Positions 44,333-55,050 of a DNA stretch of 64,000 nucleotides are shown piece after piece. Made by a program: the position numbers and the translations under genes. The stretch lies in NCBI RefSeq assembly GCF_000798815.1, contig NZ_JTLD01000004.1:124001-188000 (forward strand), read 5' to 3'. Source of the DNA: Alistipes sp. ZOR0009 (GTDB lineage Bacteria; Bacteroidota; Bacteroidia; Bacteroidales; ZOR0009). The stretch's first letter is position 1, and each line of letters begins with the position of its first letter. The notes beneath the pieces are model-generated. The model had not been told where the DNA came from. It saw only the letters and a list, made by a program, of their open reading frames with translations, and made no database searches.

Positions 44333-44827
44333 ATGGAAAACAACGAAACCTACAATATCACCCTCTACACCGATGGAGCAGCCAGCGGTAACCCCGGTCC
44401 TGGCGGATACGGCACCCTGCTCATTTGGGGACCACACGTTAAGGAGCTCTCCGAAGGTTTTGAGCTAACCACCAACAACCGAATGGAGCTGCTGGCCGTT
44501 ATCCGAGGCCTACAGGCGCTCAAATTCCCTAAATGTAACGTTACCATCTACTCCGACTCCAAGTATGTGGTGGATGCGGTGGATAAAGGCTGGGTTTTTG
44601 GCTGGGAAAAGACCCGCTTTAAGAATAAAAAGAACCCCGACCTGTGGATGGAGTTCCTCCGCGAGTACCGCAAGCACAGCGTTAAGTTTATTTGGGTAAA
44701 AGGCCATGCCAACATCCCGGGCAACGAGCGCTGCGACCGCCTAGCTGTGGCCGCCGCCGCCGACAAAAAGAACCTAAAGGTAGACTACGGCTACGTAAAC
44801 AGCACCGACAGCGGGGCAATGGAGTAG
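44333..44827 (+). CDS. rnhA: ribonuclease HI
   Basis: Cleaves RNA in RNA-DNA hybrids. The 164-residue protein has the DEDD active site: D14 in YTDGAASGNPG, the Glu of TTNNRMELLAVI, the Asp of YSDSKYVVDAV and the Asp of GNERCDRLA. The basic-loop segment KTRFKNKKNPDLW is present. Single gene; terminated by a hairpin about 70 nt downstream. Confidence 0.95.
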   Translation: MENNETYNITLYTDGAASGNPGPGGYGTLLIWGPHVKELSEGFELTTNNRMELLAVIRGLQALKFPKCNVTIYSDSKYVVDAVDKGWVFGWEKTRFKNKKNPDLWMEFLREYRKHSVKFIWVKGHANIPGNERCDRLAVAAAADKKNLKVDYGYVNSTDSGAME

Positions 44828-45162
44828 CTTGCGGCATAAAGTACCTCCTGCTACCATTTACGGCTATCCCAAGAGCATAAATACAATCCTTCATAAATAG
44901 GCTGCCTTCTGCTAGCCTATTTTTTTATTCTGCCTATTCAAAATAGATTCCTGCTAGGCAGGATGGCTACTTATACAGCCATACCACCTACTACAGCTAG
45001 CAGGAAGCATTGCACAACTTACAGGACTTCTATTTATCCTACAGAATAAAGATTAAGCATATCAGGATATGCATTACGCTACACCAATGGGCAGCTGAAT
45101 GCTTAACCCATAAGGTAGGGATGGTAACCGGATACCTGAAAGAAGGTCTGCGCCAGCAGCAG
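44828..45162. other. gap between rnhA and the second duplicated helical gene
   Basis: Holds the rnhA terminator. The remainder (44930-45162) includes a short inverted repeat CCTGC/GCAGG around 44952-44964 and otherwise no recognised element; weak open frames on both strands are not supported. Confidence 0.4.
44895..44927 (+). terminator. terminator of rnhA
   Basis: Perfect 9-bp arms (44895-44903 with 44914-44922), followed by seven T in the tract at 44921-44927. Confidence 0.85.
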
Positions 45163-45858
45163 CTAGCGCTTACGCCAGTACGACGAGGCGTAGCCCTTAA
45201 GCCGATCGGGCTGCTGGGCAAAGGCAAACTTACCGCACCGCCTAACCTCATCGACGGCGAGCTTAAGGTAGGTGTAGGCCTTGTTGCGCTGGTCGCGAAG
45301 CAGGTACTGCTCGCGCTGCTCGGTGCGCACCTGTGCCAGCAGCCTCGAAAGGTGCTCGGCGTCGTCGCAGGCACCATCGAGGCGCGTAACATCGAAGCCA
45401 ACAGAGCGCAGCAGCTCGATGTGCTCGGTGGCCAGCGAGCCAATGTTGTAGTAGTAGTCGATAAGGGCCTCGTGCCGAAGGTAACCCGACATGGGCTTTA
45501 GCCTACCCAAGAAGTTAGGCTTACCACGAAAGGCAAAGCGCAGGGCGCGAGTCAGGTCGATGCTCAGCTGCGAGGCCGTACTTCGCTTCTGCTTCCACTC
45601 CTTTTCGGCATCGCTGGCCGTAGAGAGGTGGCTTTGCCACAGTGTTTCGATGTAGCGGCAGGCGGCGGCACGGCGGGGCAGCTCCTGCACCAGCGTCCAC
45701 TGCAAACCTACCTGCTCGAGCGCCGCCTGGTCGGGCTGCACCCAAATATGGAGCTCCTCGGCCTCCTGTAGGGCTACGGAAATGGGAATATTGGGCTTTA
45801 CCGCATTTGGAATGGCCTCGATAGCCTCGGCCTGCTGCTCGTATAGCTCTTTAGACAT
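45163..45858 (-). CDS. second helical protein with internal duplication
   Basis: A 231-residue, apparently soluble and helical protein of no family I can name. The last thirds of two halves match: LTRALRFAFRGKPNFLGRL at 102-120 and VRRCGKFAFAQQPDRLKGY at 205-223, with the preceding KQKRSTA/RDQRNKA (offset 99) also aligned. The pattern (helices ending in a basic-aromatic-hydrophobic KxAF/KxAL turn) recalls the repeats in the protein at 11182-11814. It is transcribed alone. G+C is high in this gene compared with the flanking intergenic DNA. No hint of function. Confidence 0.65.
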   Translation of the reverse strand: MSKELYEQQAEAIEAIPNAVKPNIPISVALQEAEELHIWVQPDQAALEQVGLQWTLVQELPRRAAACRYIETLWQSHLSTASDAEKEWKQKRSTASQLSIDLTRALRFAFRGKPNFLGRLKPMSGYLRHEALIDYYYNIGSLATEHIELLRSVGFDVTRLDGACDDAEHLSRLLAQVRTEQREQYLLRDQRNKAYTYLKLAVDEVRRCGKFAFAQQPDRLKGYASSYWRKR

Positions 45859-46022
45859 AGCGTATCGTGTTAATGGTTTTGGGGATGGCCTGCGGCCGCC
45901 ATCGGGAAGCGAGAGGGTAACCGTAGGATACCTCTAATATAGAAATTTAGCATCAAAAAAAGGAATTTCCGACATCGGATTGATAGGGGAGCACTCCAAA
46001 ACCGGGCCGAGGCACCCAAAAG

Positions 46023-46105
46023 CGTGCGTGAGGGATTGCAGCGAAAAGCCCAGAGCCCGCAGCAGAGCGTAGGGCGAGGACTTGCAGCGGAAAGCCCGAC
46101 CCGAC
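46023..46105. repeat. GC-rich direct duplication, about 42-bp period
   Basis: Two related copies: around 46033-46050 TTGCAGCGAAAAGCCC preceded by GCGTGAGGGA, and around 46075-46097 TTGCAGCGGAAAGCCC preceded by GGGCGAGGAC. The second is followed by CGACCCGAC and GGGGCACGCCCC, a small palindrome. Sequences of this look occur as intergenic repeats in some Bacteroidota genomes from memory, but I cannot verify it. Could be a structured RNA or a mobile intergenic repeat. Confidence 0.5.
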
Positions 46106-46372
46106 AGGGGCACGCCCCCATAATGGACGGCTATCCAACCGTAAAAAACGGCTGCTGCCGATCTTCGGATTTCTTAACTACTGCTAGATTATCAGCAATT
46201 TAAGCTTACCAGTATTAAGCTTCGTGAGGTTAGACTAAAAAGAGGTAAGATTGGAAACTATTGGTTCGCGTTTTGCGTTATAAAGAGTGTGCAAGTTGCA
46301 GCACAGGCCAATTAATAGTTATTTCTTTAAGTATTAATGTTAAAACGTTAATGGTTTTTTGAGTGGTTTGTG

Positions 46373-46403
46373 AAAAAAGGCCGACGTGATGTCGACCTTT
46401 TTT
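46373..46403 (-). terminator. terminator of pgk
   Basis: A 13-bp stem with one mismatch (46373-46385 with 46391-46403), A/T-rich at the outer ends; on the minus strand it ends in a T run. Confidence 0.8.
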
Positions 46404-46428
46404 TTATTTATTGAATTCGGATATACGA

Positions 46429-47691
46429 TTACTCGCCACGAATAGCTGCAATACCAGGAAGCACCTTGCCTTCCATGTACTCCAACATAGCGCCACCACC
46501 AGTCGAAACGTAGCTTACCTTGTCGGCCAGCTTGTTTTTGTTGATAGCCGCAACCGAGTCGCCACCACCGATTAGGGTGAACGCGCCGTTTGCAGTGGCT
46601 GCTGCTACCGCCTTAGCAACGGCAGTTGTACCTTCGGCAAACTTGTCGAACTCGAATACGCCCATTGGACCATTCCAAAGTACGGTCTTAGAGTTGGCGA
46701 TAACTTCGGTAAAAATCTTAGCGCTTTCTGGACCGATGTCAAGCGACATTCTCTCGGTAGGTACTTCGTCGATTTTGCAGATGATAGTGTCTGCATCTGG
46801 AGCAAACTTGTCAGCAGCCAAACCATCTACAGGAAGGTAAACGGTAACGCCCTTAGCCTTTGCCTTAGCAAGTAGGTCTAGCGCAAGCTCTAGCTTGTCG
46901 TCTTCGCAGATAGATGTTCCGATTTGTCCGCCTTGCGCCTTAATAAAGGTGTAGGCCATACCGCCACCAATAATTAGGTTTTGAACGCGTTCTAGTAGGT
47001 TCTCGATAATAAGCAGCTTATCAGAAACCTTTGCACCACCCATAATTGCGGTGAATGGTTTTTCAGACGACTTAAGAACGGTGTCCATAGCCTTAAGCTC
47101 GCTGTTGATAAGGTTACCAAACATCTTGTTTTCGGCAGAGAAAAGATCGGCAATAAGCGCAGTAGAACCGTGTGCACGGTGTGCAGTACCGAACGCATCG
47201 TTAACGTAAACATCAGCAAGAGAAGCCAGCTTCTTAACAAACTCCTTTTGGCTTTCCTTTACGACCTTCTTGGCTGCAGCCTTTTCCTCTTCGCTGGCAT
47301 CCTTAGGTAAACGAGGCTTACCCTCTTCCTCGGCATAGAAACGAAGGTTTTCGAGCAGTAGCACCTCGCCTGGTTGTAGGCTAGCGGCCATCTCTACAGC
47401 CGAAGCACCAACGCAGTCGTCGGCAAACTTAACGCTCTTGCCTAAGTTCTTTTCCAATGCAGGGATGATGTGCTTAAGAGAAGACTTCTCCTCTACTCCC
47501 TTTGGACGACCAAGGTGAGACATTAGGATTACAGAACCACCATCGGCAAGAATCTTGTTAATGGTTGAAAGAGCACCGCGAATACGAGTATCATCGGTTA
47601 CCTCGAATGTTTCCATATCCAATGGTACATTGAAGTCTACACGAATAATGGCCTTTTTGCCGCTGAAGTTGTAGCTGTCTAATGTTTGCAT
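46429..47691 (-). CDS. pgk: phosphoglycerate kinase
   Basis: Glycolytic ATP formation from 1,3-bisphosphoglycerate. The 420-residue protein has RVDFNVPLD near residue 17, SHLGRPKG near 60, GTAHRAHGS, the MGGAKVSDK hinge and the nucleotide-binding GGGDSVAA at about 373. It is longer than the E. coli enzyme by an insertion near 125-150 that includes [13 protein letters not shown], usual in this phylum. Single gene; strongly biased codon use implies high expression. A 359-bp gap lies upstream. Confidence 0.97.
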   Translation of the reverse strand: MQTLDSYNFSGKKAIIRVDFNVPLDMETFEVTDDTRIRGALSTINKILADGGSVILMSHLGRPKGVEEKSSLKHIIPALEKNLGKSVKFADDCVGASAVEMAASLQPGEVLLLENLRFYAEEEGKPRLPKDASEEEKAAAKKVVKESQKEFVKKLASLADVYVNDAFGTAHRAHGSTALIADLFSAENKMFGNLINSELKAMDTVLKSSEKPFTAIMGGAKVSDKLLIIENLLERVQNLIIGGGMAYTFIKAQGGQIGTSICEDDKLELALDLLAKAKAKGVTVYLPVDGLAADKFAPDADTIICKIDEVPTERMSLDIGPESAKIFTEVIANSKTVLWNGPMGVFEFDKFAEGTTAVAKAVAAATANGAFTLIGGGDSVAAINKNKLADKVSYVSTGGGAMLEYMEGKVLPGIAAIRGE

Positions 47692-48050
47692 TATGAATTG
47701 ATGTTAGTATGACTGACACTTAACTAGTCGAAAATTTGCAGATGTAAAAGTAGCAAAAAAAGAATTGATAAGGAAAGAAAATGAGCACATATTAGCCGTT
47801 TATATTTAGGTTTAAGCGCTTTACAACGTTAGTTGAATAACTAATTTTAGCTGTTTCTGGGTTTTGAATAGACGATAACAGGCATAAAGCAGCAGCTGGC
47901 CATTTTCCCCTTTTCTAGAGAACGATACAGCTCTCCGCTTGTCCTATCCCCTTTCTGGTTGATCACTACTCCTTAAAATTATAGGCCAAAGTCCGATAGA
48001 GTTACCTATATTGCCTATATTGTGGCCGAAGAGTTTACATACAGATTCTT
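47692..48050. other. divergent gap pgk/HD hydrolase
   Basis: The pgk start side has a near -7 match on the minus strand, TACTTTTA at 47744-47751. On the other side, a perfect 9-bp tandem repeat, CCTATATTG at 48005-48013 and again 48014-48022, lies 28 nt before the HD gene. I see no gene, tRNA or riboswitch in the rest. Confidence 0.4.
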
Positions 48051-49295
48051 ATGAAAAAAAGCCTCAAAAAAATAATCAATGATCCGGTACACGGATTTAT
48101 AGACATACCTAACCACCTTGGTGGCGAGCTGATAGAGCATCGTTACTTTCAACGCCTTAGAGGTGTTAAGCAGCTTGGGCTTACGCATCTCGTATATCCA
48201 GGTGCCGTACATTCGCGTTTTCAGCATGCACTGGGTGCCATGCACCTCATGAAGCTGGCCATAGATGCGCTTCGGAGCAAAAACCACGAAATAACCGAAC
48301 AGGAGGAGGAGGCGACGATTTGCGCGATTCTACTTCACGACATTGGGCACGGCCCGTTCTCGCATGCGCTCGAATTTAGTATTGCCGAGGGCATAAGCCA
48401 CGAAGATTTATCGCTGATGATGATGAATCGAATGAACCTTGAGTTTGACGGAAAGCTTACGCTGGCCATTCAGATCTTTAAGAACGAATACCCCAAACAC
48501 TTCTTGCACCAGCTAATATCAAGTCAGCTGGATGTAGATAGGCTCGACTACCTGAGCCGCGACAGCTTTTTTACAGGCGTTGTAGAAGGAGCCGTAGGGC
48601 TCGATCGTATCATCAAAATGCTCGAAATTGTGGACGATGAGCTGGTGGTGGAAGGAAAGGGAATATACTCGATAGAGAAGTTTCTGATTGCACGCAGGCT
48701 GATGTACTGGCAGGTTTACCTCCATAAAACGGTGGTAGCCGCCGAGCAGCTGCTTATCCAAATATTCAAAAGGGCAAAAGAGTGCATCAAAAGTGGCATA
48801 CCCATCTACACAACTCCAACTCTACTTTACTTCCTCAATAAGACATTCGAAGAGGGTTACCACTCCAATAACGACGAGCTAATAGATCGCTTTGTGCAGC
48901 TAGACGACTCGGATATTATTGTTTGCCTCAAAGAGTGGGAGCGTTCGGGCGACTTCATTTTAAAGAATCTATGCGCAATGCTTAACAGCCGAAATATCCT
49001 AAAAATAGAGATCGGCAAATTACCCTTCGAAACCGAAAAAGTTACCACAAAAACAGGCGAAATCTGCCAACAATTCCATATTGATGCAAAAACAGCCTCC
49101 TACTTTGTACTTTCGAACGAGGTTAGCAACAAGGCATACAGCCCTAAAAGTCAATCAATAAAAATTCTTGATAAAAAAGGGAAATTAGAGGACATCGATA
49201 TCGCTTCCGATGTGCTAAATAGTGCTGCTTTTGGGGGTGTTACGACCAAATATTTCTTGTGCTACCCTAAAAGTAACTATGAGTTTAAATTTTAA
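48051..49295 (+). CDS. HD-domain phosphohydrolase
   Basis: A 414-residue protein of the SAMHD1/dGTPase-like HD superfamily; such enzymes hydrolyse dNTPs or other nucleotides. HD-type metal ligands are H59 (SRFQHALG), H96 and D97 (LLHDIGHGPFSHALE), and a later Asp in LDVDRLDYLSRDS. The region after 200 is helical, and the last 90 residues are a mixed domain. It is first in the plus-strand run to lpxA, 35 nt before lpxD, a link seen in other Bacteroidales. Its substrate is unknown and I give no gene name. Confidence 0.88.
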   Translation: MKKSLKKIINDPVHGFIDIPNHLGGELIEHRYFQRLRGVKQLGLTHLVYPGAVHSRFQHALGAMHLMKLAIDALRSKNHEITEQEEEATICAILLHDIGHGPFSHALEFSIAEGISHEDLSLMMMNRMNLEFDGKLTLAIQIFKNEYPKHFLHQLISSQLDVDRLDYLSRDSFFTGVVEGAVGLDRIIKMLEIVDDELVVEGKGIYSIEKFLIARRLMYWQVYLHKTVVAAEQLLIQIFKRAKECIKSGIPIYTTPTLLYFLNKTFEEGYHSNNDELIDRFVQLDDSDIIVCLKEWERSGDFILKNLCAMLNSRNILKIEIGKLPFETEKVTTKTGEICQQFHIDAKTASYFVLSNEVSNKAYSPKSQSIKILDKKGKLEDIDIASDVLNSAAFGGVTTKYFLCYPKSNYEFKF

Positions 49296-49299
49296 TTCT

Positions 49300-49307
49300 T
49301 AGTTTTG
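49300..49307 (+). promoter_or_regulatory. predicted -7 element of the lpx genes
   Basis: TAGTTTTG begins 4 nt after the stop of the HD gene and ends 23 nt before lpxD. No good -33 partner; may give lpxD a second promoter. Confidence 0.35.
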
Positions 49308-49330
49308 TGCAAATTTATAAATAGCGTAAA

Positions 49331-50371
49331 ATGGAGTTCAAAGCTCAAATTATTGCAGCATTTTTAAATGGCGAAATAGAAGGTGACGCAGATGTTGCGG
49401 TAACCAATGTAGCTAAGATAGAGGAGGCAACACCTGGGACTTTAGCCTTTTTGGCAAACCCTAAGTATACCCCCTACCTTTATACAACCAAAGCCTCCAT
49501 TGTTTTAATCAACAAGGATCTTCAGCTAGAGCAACCCGTTTCGTGTACCCTCATTCGTGTTGCAGATGCCTACAGCGCATTTGCCTCGCTACTGGAGCTA
49601 TACCAAAACGCTAAAGCGCAGAAATCTGGAATTAGCCCACAAGCTTTTATAGAGAGCAGCGCCAAAGTTGGTGAGGATGCCTACGTTGGTCCATTCGCCT
49701 ACATTGGAGAAAATGTAACCATCGGTAAAAACGCAAAAATCTACCCACACGCTTACATTGGCGACAATGTAACCATTGGCGACAATGCTACAATATATTC
49801 TGGAGTAAAAATCTACCACGAATGCGTTCTTGGAAACCATGTAACCATTCATGCAAGCACCGTTATCGGAGCAGATGGGTTTGGATTTGCGCCATCAGCC
49901 GATAACCAGTATAAAAAGATACCCCAAATAGGGAACGTTATACTCGAAGATTATGTGGAAGTTGGTGCCAATAGCTGCATCGACCGCGCTACAATGGGAT
50001 CAACAATCATTCGCAAGGGAGTTAAGCTGGATAACCTAATCCAAATTGCCCATAACGTAGAAGTTGGACAGAATACCGTAATTGCGGCACAATCGGGAGT
50101 TGCAGGTTCTGTGAAAATAGGAGCCAACTGCATGTTTGGTGGTCAAACAGGCGTTTCTGGGCACATTACAGTTGCCGATGGAGTAAAGCTCACCGCACAA
50201 ACAGGCGTAAGCAACTCTCTAAAAAAAGAGAATCATATCTATGGTGGAACACCTGCTATTGAAATGAGCAACTTCCACCGCAGCTCGATCCACTATAAAA
50301 ATTTACCTGCTTTAGCAACGTTGGTAAACCAGCTGAAAAAGGAAATTGAAGCCCTAAAGGCCAATAAATAG
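49331..50371 (+). CDS. lpxD: UDP-3-O-acylglucosamine N-acyltransferase
   Basis: Third step of lipid A synthesis: adds the second 3-hydroxyacyl chain. The 346-residue protein has the N-terminal uridine-binding domain (about 1-100), then a left-handed beta helix of hexapeptide repeats (about 105-310) such as [11 protein letters not shown] and [11 protein letters not shown]. Catalytic H241 lies in [12 protein letters not shown] short C-terminal helix closes it. Lies 35 nt after the HD hydrolase and 77 nt before the LpxC-FabZ fusion. Confidence 0.95.
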   Translation: MEFKAQIIAAFLNGEIEGDADVAVTNVAKIEEATPGTLAFLANPKYTPYLYTTKASIVLINKDLQLEQPVSCTLIRVADAYSAFASLLELYQNAKAQKSGISPQAFIESSAKVGEDAYVGPFAYIGENVTIGKNAKIYPHAYIGDNVTIGDNATIYSGVKIYHECVLGNHVTIHASTVIGADGFGFAPSADNQYKKIPQIGNVILEDYVEVGANSCIDRATMGSTIIRKGVKLDNLIQIAHNVEVGQNTVIAAQSGVAGSVKIGANCMFGGQTGVSGHITVADGVKLTAQTGVSNSLKKENHIYGGTPAIEMSNFHRSSIHYKNLPALATLVNQLKKEIEALKANK

Positions 50372-50448
50372 GATACCACACTCCCCTAGAGATCTAAATC
50401 GAGGGGATTTGTGCGTTTATTAAGAGGTACTTTTACAAGAAGAAGAAC

Positions 50449-51843
50449 ATGTCTGAATTGCAAAAAACGATAAAAGAAGCGGTAACCCTAACTGGCAGAG
50501 GTCTCCATACAGGACTTGAAGTTACGCTATCAATACTTCCTGCAGAACCAAACTGCGGCATCAAGTTTAAGCGTGTTGACCTAGAAAACCAGCCAATTAT
50601 TGAGGCTATTGCCGATCTAGTAGTGGACACCTCTCGTGGAACCACCCTCGAAAAGCATGGCGTAAGGGTTAGCACCATTGAGCACGTAATGGCTGCCATT
50701 ATTGGTGCCGATATCGACAATGCAATTGTAGAACTTAATGCGCCTGAAACTCCAATTATGGACGGAAGCGCAAAGCCATTCCTCGATGCAATACTTAAAG
50801 TAGGTACAGTGCAGCAAAGTGCAGAGCGACTTTACTTCGAGATTAAGGAAAAAACGGCTTGGCGCGACGATAAGCACAATATCGAAATTGTTGCCTATCC
50901 CGATGACCACTTCAGCATCAACGTAATGATTGACTACAACTCGAAGGTGCTAGGAAACCAGTATGCCAACATGGAAACCATTGAAATCTTTAATGACGAG
51001 ATTGCTCCATGCCGTACGTTTGTATTCTTCCACGAGCTCGAGTTTCTTCATAAAAACAACCTTATCAAAGGTGGCGACCTGCAAAATGCAATTGTGATTC
51101 TCGAAAAAGAAGTTCCTCAAATTGAGCTTGATCGTATTGCAACGCTTTTCAACAAGCCATCGGTAGAACGTCGTCCTGATGGTATTTTGAACAACCTTGA
51201 TCTTCGTTTCCCTAACGAGTGCGCCCGTCATAAGCTGCTTGATATGGTAGGAGATTTGGCTCTTGTTGGCCATAGAATTAAAGGGAAGTTCATTGCCAAG
51301 CGCCCAGGCCATCACGCAAATACCGAATTTGCCAAAGTGCTTCGCAAGATCATGAAGCGCGAATTCATGCGAGTACCAGTCCCCTTCTATAATCCTTGCG
51401 TGGATCCTGTAATGGATATCAACAAAATTAAGCTGCTGCTCCCCCACCGTCCACCATTCCTATTGGTCGATAAAATTATCCATCTAGATAAGGAAGTGGT
51501 TGTTGGCGTTAAAAATGTGACCATGAACGAGCCGTTCTTCGTTGGCCACTTCCCAGACGAACCCGTAATGCCTGGTGTTCTTCAAATTGAGGCAATGGCA
51601 CAAGTGGGCGGAATCTTAGTTCTAGGACAAGTTCCAGATCCTGAAAATTACTCGACTTACTTCCTTAAAATAGATAAGGTTAAGTTTAAAAAAAAGGTAG
51701 TCCCAGGCGACACCCTTATCTTCAAAATGGAGCTGATGGAGCCAATTCGTAGAGGAATTGCCATCATGTGGGGACAAGCATTTGTTGGAAATACCCTAGT
51801 TGCCGAAGGCGAGTTAACCGCACAAGTAGTAAAGAATAAATAA
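50449..51843 (+). CDS. lpxC: LpxC-FabZ fusion: deacetylase plus hydroxyacyl-ACP dehydratase
   Basis: Bifunctional 464-residue enzyme. The N-terminal LpxC domain (about 1-300) removes the acetyl group from UDP-3-O-acyl-GlcNAc, the committed step of lipid A. H79 in STIEHVMAAI, IMDGSAKPF and the HKLLDMVGDLALVG block give the zinc site. The FabZ domain (about 318-464) dehydrates 3-hydroxyacyl-ACP; LLPHRPPFLLVDKI opens it, with catalytic H367 (VGHFPDEPVMPGVL) and E381. This fusion is a hallmark of Bacteroidota. It couples lipid A synthesis to supply of its acyl chains. Confidence 0.96.
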   Translation: MSELQKTIKEAVTLTGRGLHTGLEVTLSILPAEPNCGIKFKRVDLENQPIIEAIADLVVDTSRGTTLEKHGVRVSTIEHVMAAIIGADIDNAIVELNAPETPIMDGSAKPFLDAILKVGTVQQSAERLYFEIKEKTAWRDDKHNIEIVAYPDDHFSINVMIDYNSKVLGNQYANMETIEIFNDEIAPCRTFVFFHELEFLHKNNLIKGGDLQNAIVILEKEVPQIELDRIATLFNKPSVERRPDGILNNLDLRFPNECARHKLLDMVGDLALVGHRIKGKFIAKRPGHHANTEFAKVLRKIMKREFMRVPVPFYNPCVDPVMDINKIKLLLPHRPPFLLVDKIIHLDKEVVVGVKNVTMNEPFFVGHFPDEPVMPGVLQIEAMAQVGGILVLGQVPDPENYSTYFLKIDKVKFKKKVVPGDTLIFKMELMEPIRRGIAIMWGQAFVGNTLVAEGELTAQVVKNK

Positions 51844-51855
51844 ATCGTAAATAAG

Positions 51856-52662
51856 ATGAGTCAACCAATGGCTTACATTCATCCCGAAGCAAAAATTGGG
51901 GCTAACGTAACCATCGACGCCTTTGCCTGGATTGGCAAAGATGTTGTGATTGGCGACGGCACCTGGATTGGAGCCAACGTTACCATCATGGATGGTGCCC
52001 GTATCGGGAAAAACTGCAAAATTTTTCCAGGAGCCGTAATTTCGGCTATCCCTCAAGACTTGAAATTTAAGGGAGAGATAACTACTGCTGAAGTTGGGGA
52101 TAATACCACCGTGAGGGAGTGCGTTACGATTAATAGAGGAACCGTTGCTAAAGGAAAAACTGTTGTTGGTAACAACTGCCTCCTTATGGCATACGTTCAC
52201 GTTGCACACGACGCTATTGTTGGGAACAACGTAATTCTAGGGAATGGAACACAGCTCGCTGGTGAAGTTGAGATTGATGATTTTGCAATCCTAAGCGCGC
52301 ACGTACTTGTTCACCAGTTTGTCCGTATTGGTGGCCACGTGATGGTTTCGGGAGGATCTCTCGTTCGCAAGGATGTGCCTCCATTTGTAAAAGCAGGCCA
52401 CGATCCTATATCATACGTAGGAATTAACTCTATTGGCCTACGTCGTCGCCAGTTTAACCCCGAAGAAATTCATCAAATACAGGATATTTTCCGTCTTCTT
52501 TACCAAAGTGGATATATCGTATCAAAAGCGGTTGAAGTAATCGAAGCAGAAGTGCCACAAAGCGAATTCCGCGACTATATTGTCAACTTTATTAAGAACT
52601 CCAAGCGAGGTATTATAAAAGGATACAAGGGGAGAGCAAAAGCCGAAGATTTGGACATCTAG
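51856..52662 (+). CDS. lpxA: UDP-GlcNAc acyltransferase
   Basis: First step of lipid A synthesis: transfers 3-hydroxyacyl from ACP to UDP-GlcNAc. The 268-residue left-handed beta helix has hexapeptide rungs from residue 7, catalytic H118 in AYVHVAHDAIVG, and the MVSGGSLVRKDVPPF block. A C-terminal helical part binds ACP. It lies 12 nt after the LpxC-FabZ gene. The order lpxD-lpxC/fabZ-lpxA is typical of the phylum; lpxB is not here. Confidence 0.96.
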   Translation: MSQPMAYIHPEAKIGANVTIDAFAWIGKDVVIGDGTWIGANVTIMDGARIGKNCKIFPGAVISAIPQDLKFKGEITTAEVGDNTTVRECVTINRGTVAKGKTVVGNNCLLMAYVHVAHDAIVGNNVILGNGTQLAGEVEIDDFAILSAHVLVHQFVRIGGHVMVSGGSLVRKDVPPFVKAGHDPISYVGINSIGLRRRQFNPEEIHQIQDIFRLLYQSGYIVSKAVEVIEAEVPQSEFRDYIVNFIKNSKRGIIKGYKGRAKAEDLDI

Positions 52663-52678
52663 CAATCTAAAAATACAG

Positions 52679-52704
52679 AAGGCTCCGATTTACATCGGAG
52701 CCTT
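52679..52704 (+). terminator. terminator of the lpx operon
   Basis: Perfect 11-bp arms (52679-52689 with 52694-52704), followed by a T run. Lies 16 nt after lpxA. Confidence 0.9.
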
Positions 52705-52759
52705 TTTTACAAACAATAGCGTCAGACACCAACCGGTAAATCCTCATGGCATCAAAATA

Positions 52760-52791
52760 AGAAAGCCCCAGATTGCAATCTGGGGCTTTCT
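52760..52791 (-). terminator. terminator of groES-groEL
   Basis: Perfect 15-bp arms (52760-52774 with 52777-52791) with a 2-nt loop. On the minus strand it lies 15 nt after the groEL stop. Confidence 0.88.
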
Positions 52792-52806
52792 CTTTATATT
52801 TTTGGA

Positions 52807-54447
<1,641 letters not shown>

Positions 54448-54476
54448 TCAATTTTACAGTTTACAATTAAAGTGAA

Positions 54477-54743
54477 TTAGATAATTCCTAAAATATCCGA
54501 TTGGCGCATAATGATGTAGTCAACTCCATCAATGGCCACTTCGGTACCTGCGTACTTTCCATAAAGAACGACATCACCAACCTTTACCTCCATGGTAACC
54601 TCTTTTGTACCTGTACCCACTGCAACAACTTTCCCTCTTTGTGGCTTTTCCTTTGCAGTATCTGGAATGTAAATACCGCTAGCGGTAACTTGCTCAGCAG
54701 CAGAAGGCTCTACTACTACTCTATCAGCTAATGGTTTAATCAT
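54477..54743 (-). CDS. groS: co-chaperonin GroES
   Basis: Seven-membered lid for GroEL. The 88-residue protein is slightly shorter than the usual 95-97 but has [11 protein letters not shown] at the start, a mobile loop around [17 protein letters not shown], and the end [13 protein letters not shown]. It opens the groES-groEL operon. A Bacteroidota promoter match lies 73 nt upstream. No CIRCE-type inverted repeat is apparent. Confidence 0.97.
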   Translation of the reverse strand: MIKPLADRVVVEPSAAEQVTASGIYIPDTAKEKPQRGKVVAVGTGTKEVTMEVKVGDVVLYGKYAGTEVAIDGVDYIIMRQSDILGII

Positions 54744-54816
54744 TGCGTTTTTATTTTTAGTTTGACATTTAATTCAACGTTTGATTCTAGAACTATCCAA
54801 TTTTGTGCCAAGCGTA

Positions 54817-54847
54817 CAAAAGTAGATATGTCTGCAATTTTTTCAGA
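54817..54847 (-). promoter_or_regulatory. predicted promoter of groES-groEL
   Basis: Minus strand: TCTG (54844-54847), 19-nt spacer, TACTTTTG (54817-54824). Lies 73 nt upstream of groES. No heat-shock operator motif is seen next to it. Confidence 0.5.
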
Positions 54848-55002
54848 TTGTAGGCCTAACTTCTGTCAGGTTGTATGCCGCTTTGTCAGGTGCAACAAAA
54901 ATAGGCAGCACACAATGTCCTATCAATACCCCAAACCCGCAACGTACGGCCTACATCAAAAAAATGAAACCTAAAGGTACGGATACGTATAGTAAAAAAC
55001 AA

Positions 55003-55030
55003 AAAGGGACTTCGAATACGAAGTCCCTTT
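55003..55030 (-). terminator. terminator of secG operon
   Basis: Perfect 12-bp arms (55003-55014 with 55019-55030), loop of 4 nt; the minus strand continues with a T run. It follows secG by 20 nt. Confidence 0.88.
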
Positions 55031-55050
55031 ACTGTTATAGTTGTCTAAAA

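Larger units (their letters stand above)
45859..46428. other. 570-bp gap with GC-rich duplicated element
   Basis: Holds, from left: an inverted repeat near 45884-45901 (GATGGC/GCCATC), a GC-rich stretch at about 45995-46130 that contains two near-copies of one segment (see separate entry), a short CCGATCTTCGG hairpin near 46159-46169, AT-rich sequence, and the pgk terminator at 46373-46403. No protein or tRNA gene. Confidence 0.5.
54744..55050. other. gap between secG and groES
   Basis: Contains the groES promoter and the secG terminator; otherwise a near-duplicated CTGTCAGGTTG/TTGTCAGGTGC pair around 54864-54893. No gene is supported. Confidence 0.45.

Noticed and set aside
45010-45501. 163-residue plus-strand frame against the second helical-protein gene
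   Set aside because: Antisense to 45163-45858; the minus frame has coherent internal repeats and the plus frame has none.
46023-46105. tRNA or riboswitch in the GC-rich duplicated element
   Set aside because: No acceptor stem or TPsiC-type GTTCGA sequence and no recognised riboswitch core could be found by eye.
50950-51447. 165-residue minus-strand frame in LpxC-FabZ
   Set aside because: Antisense shadow of a gene with complete catalytic motifs in both domains.
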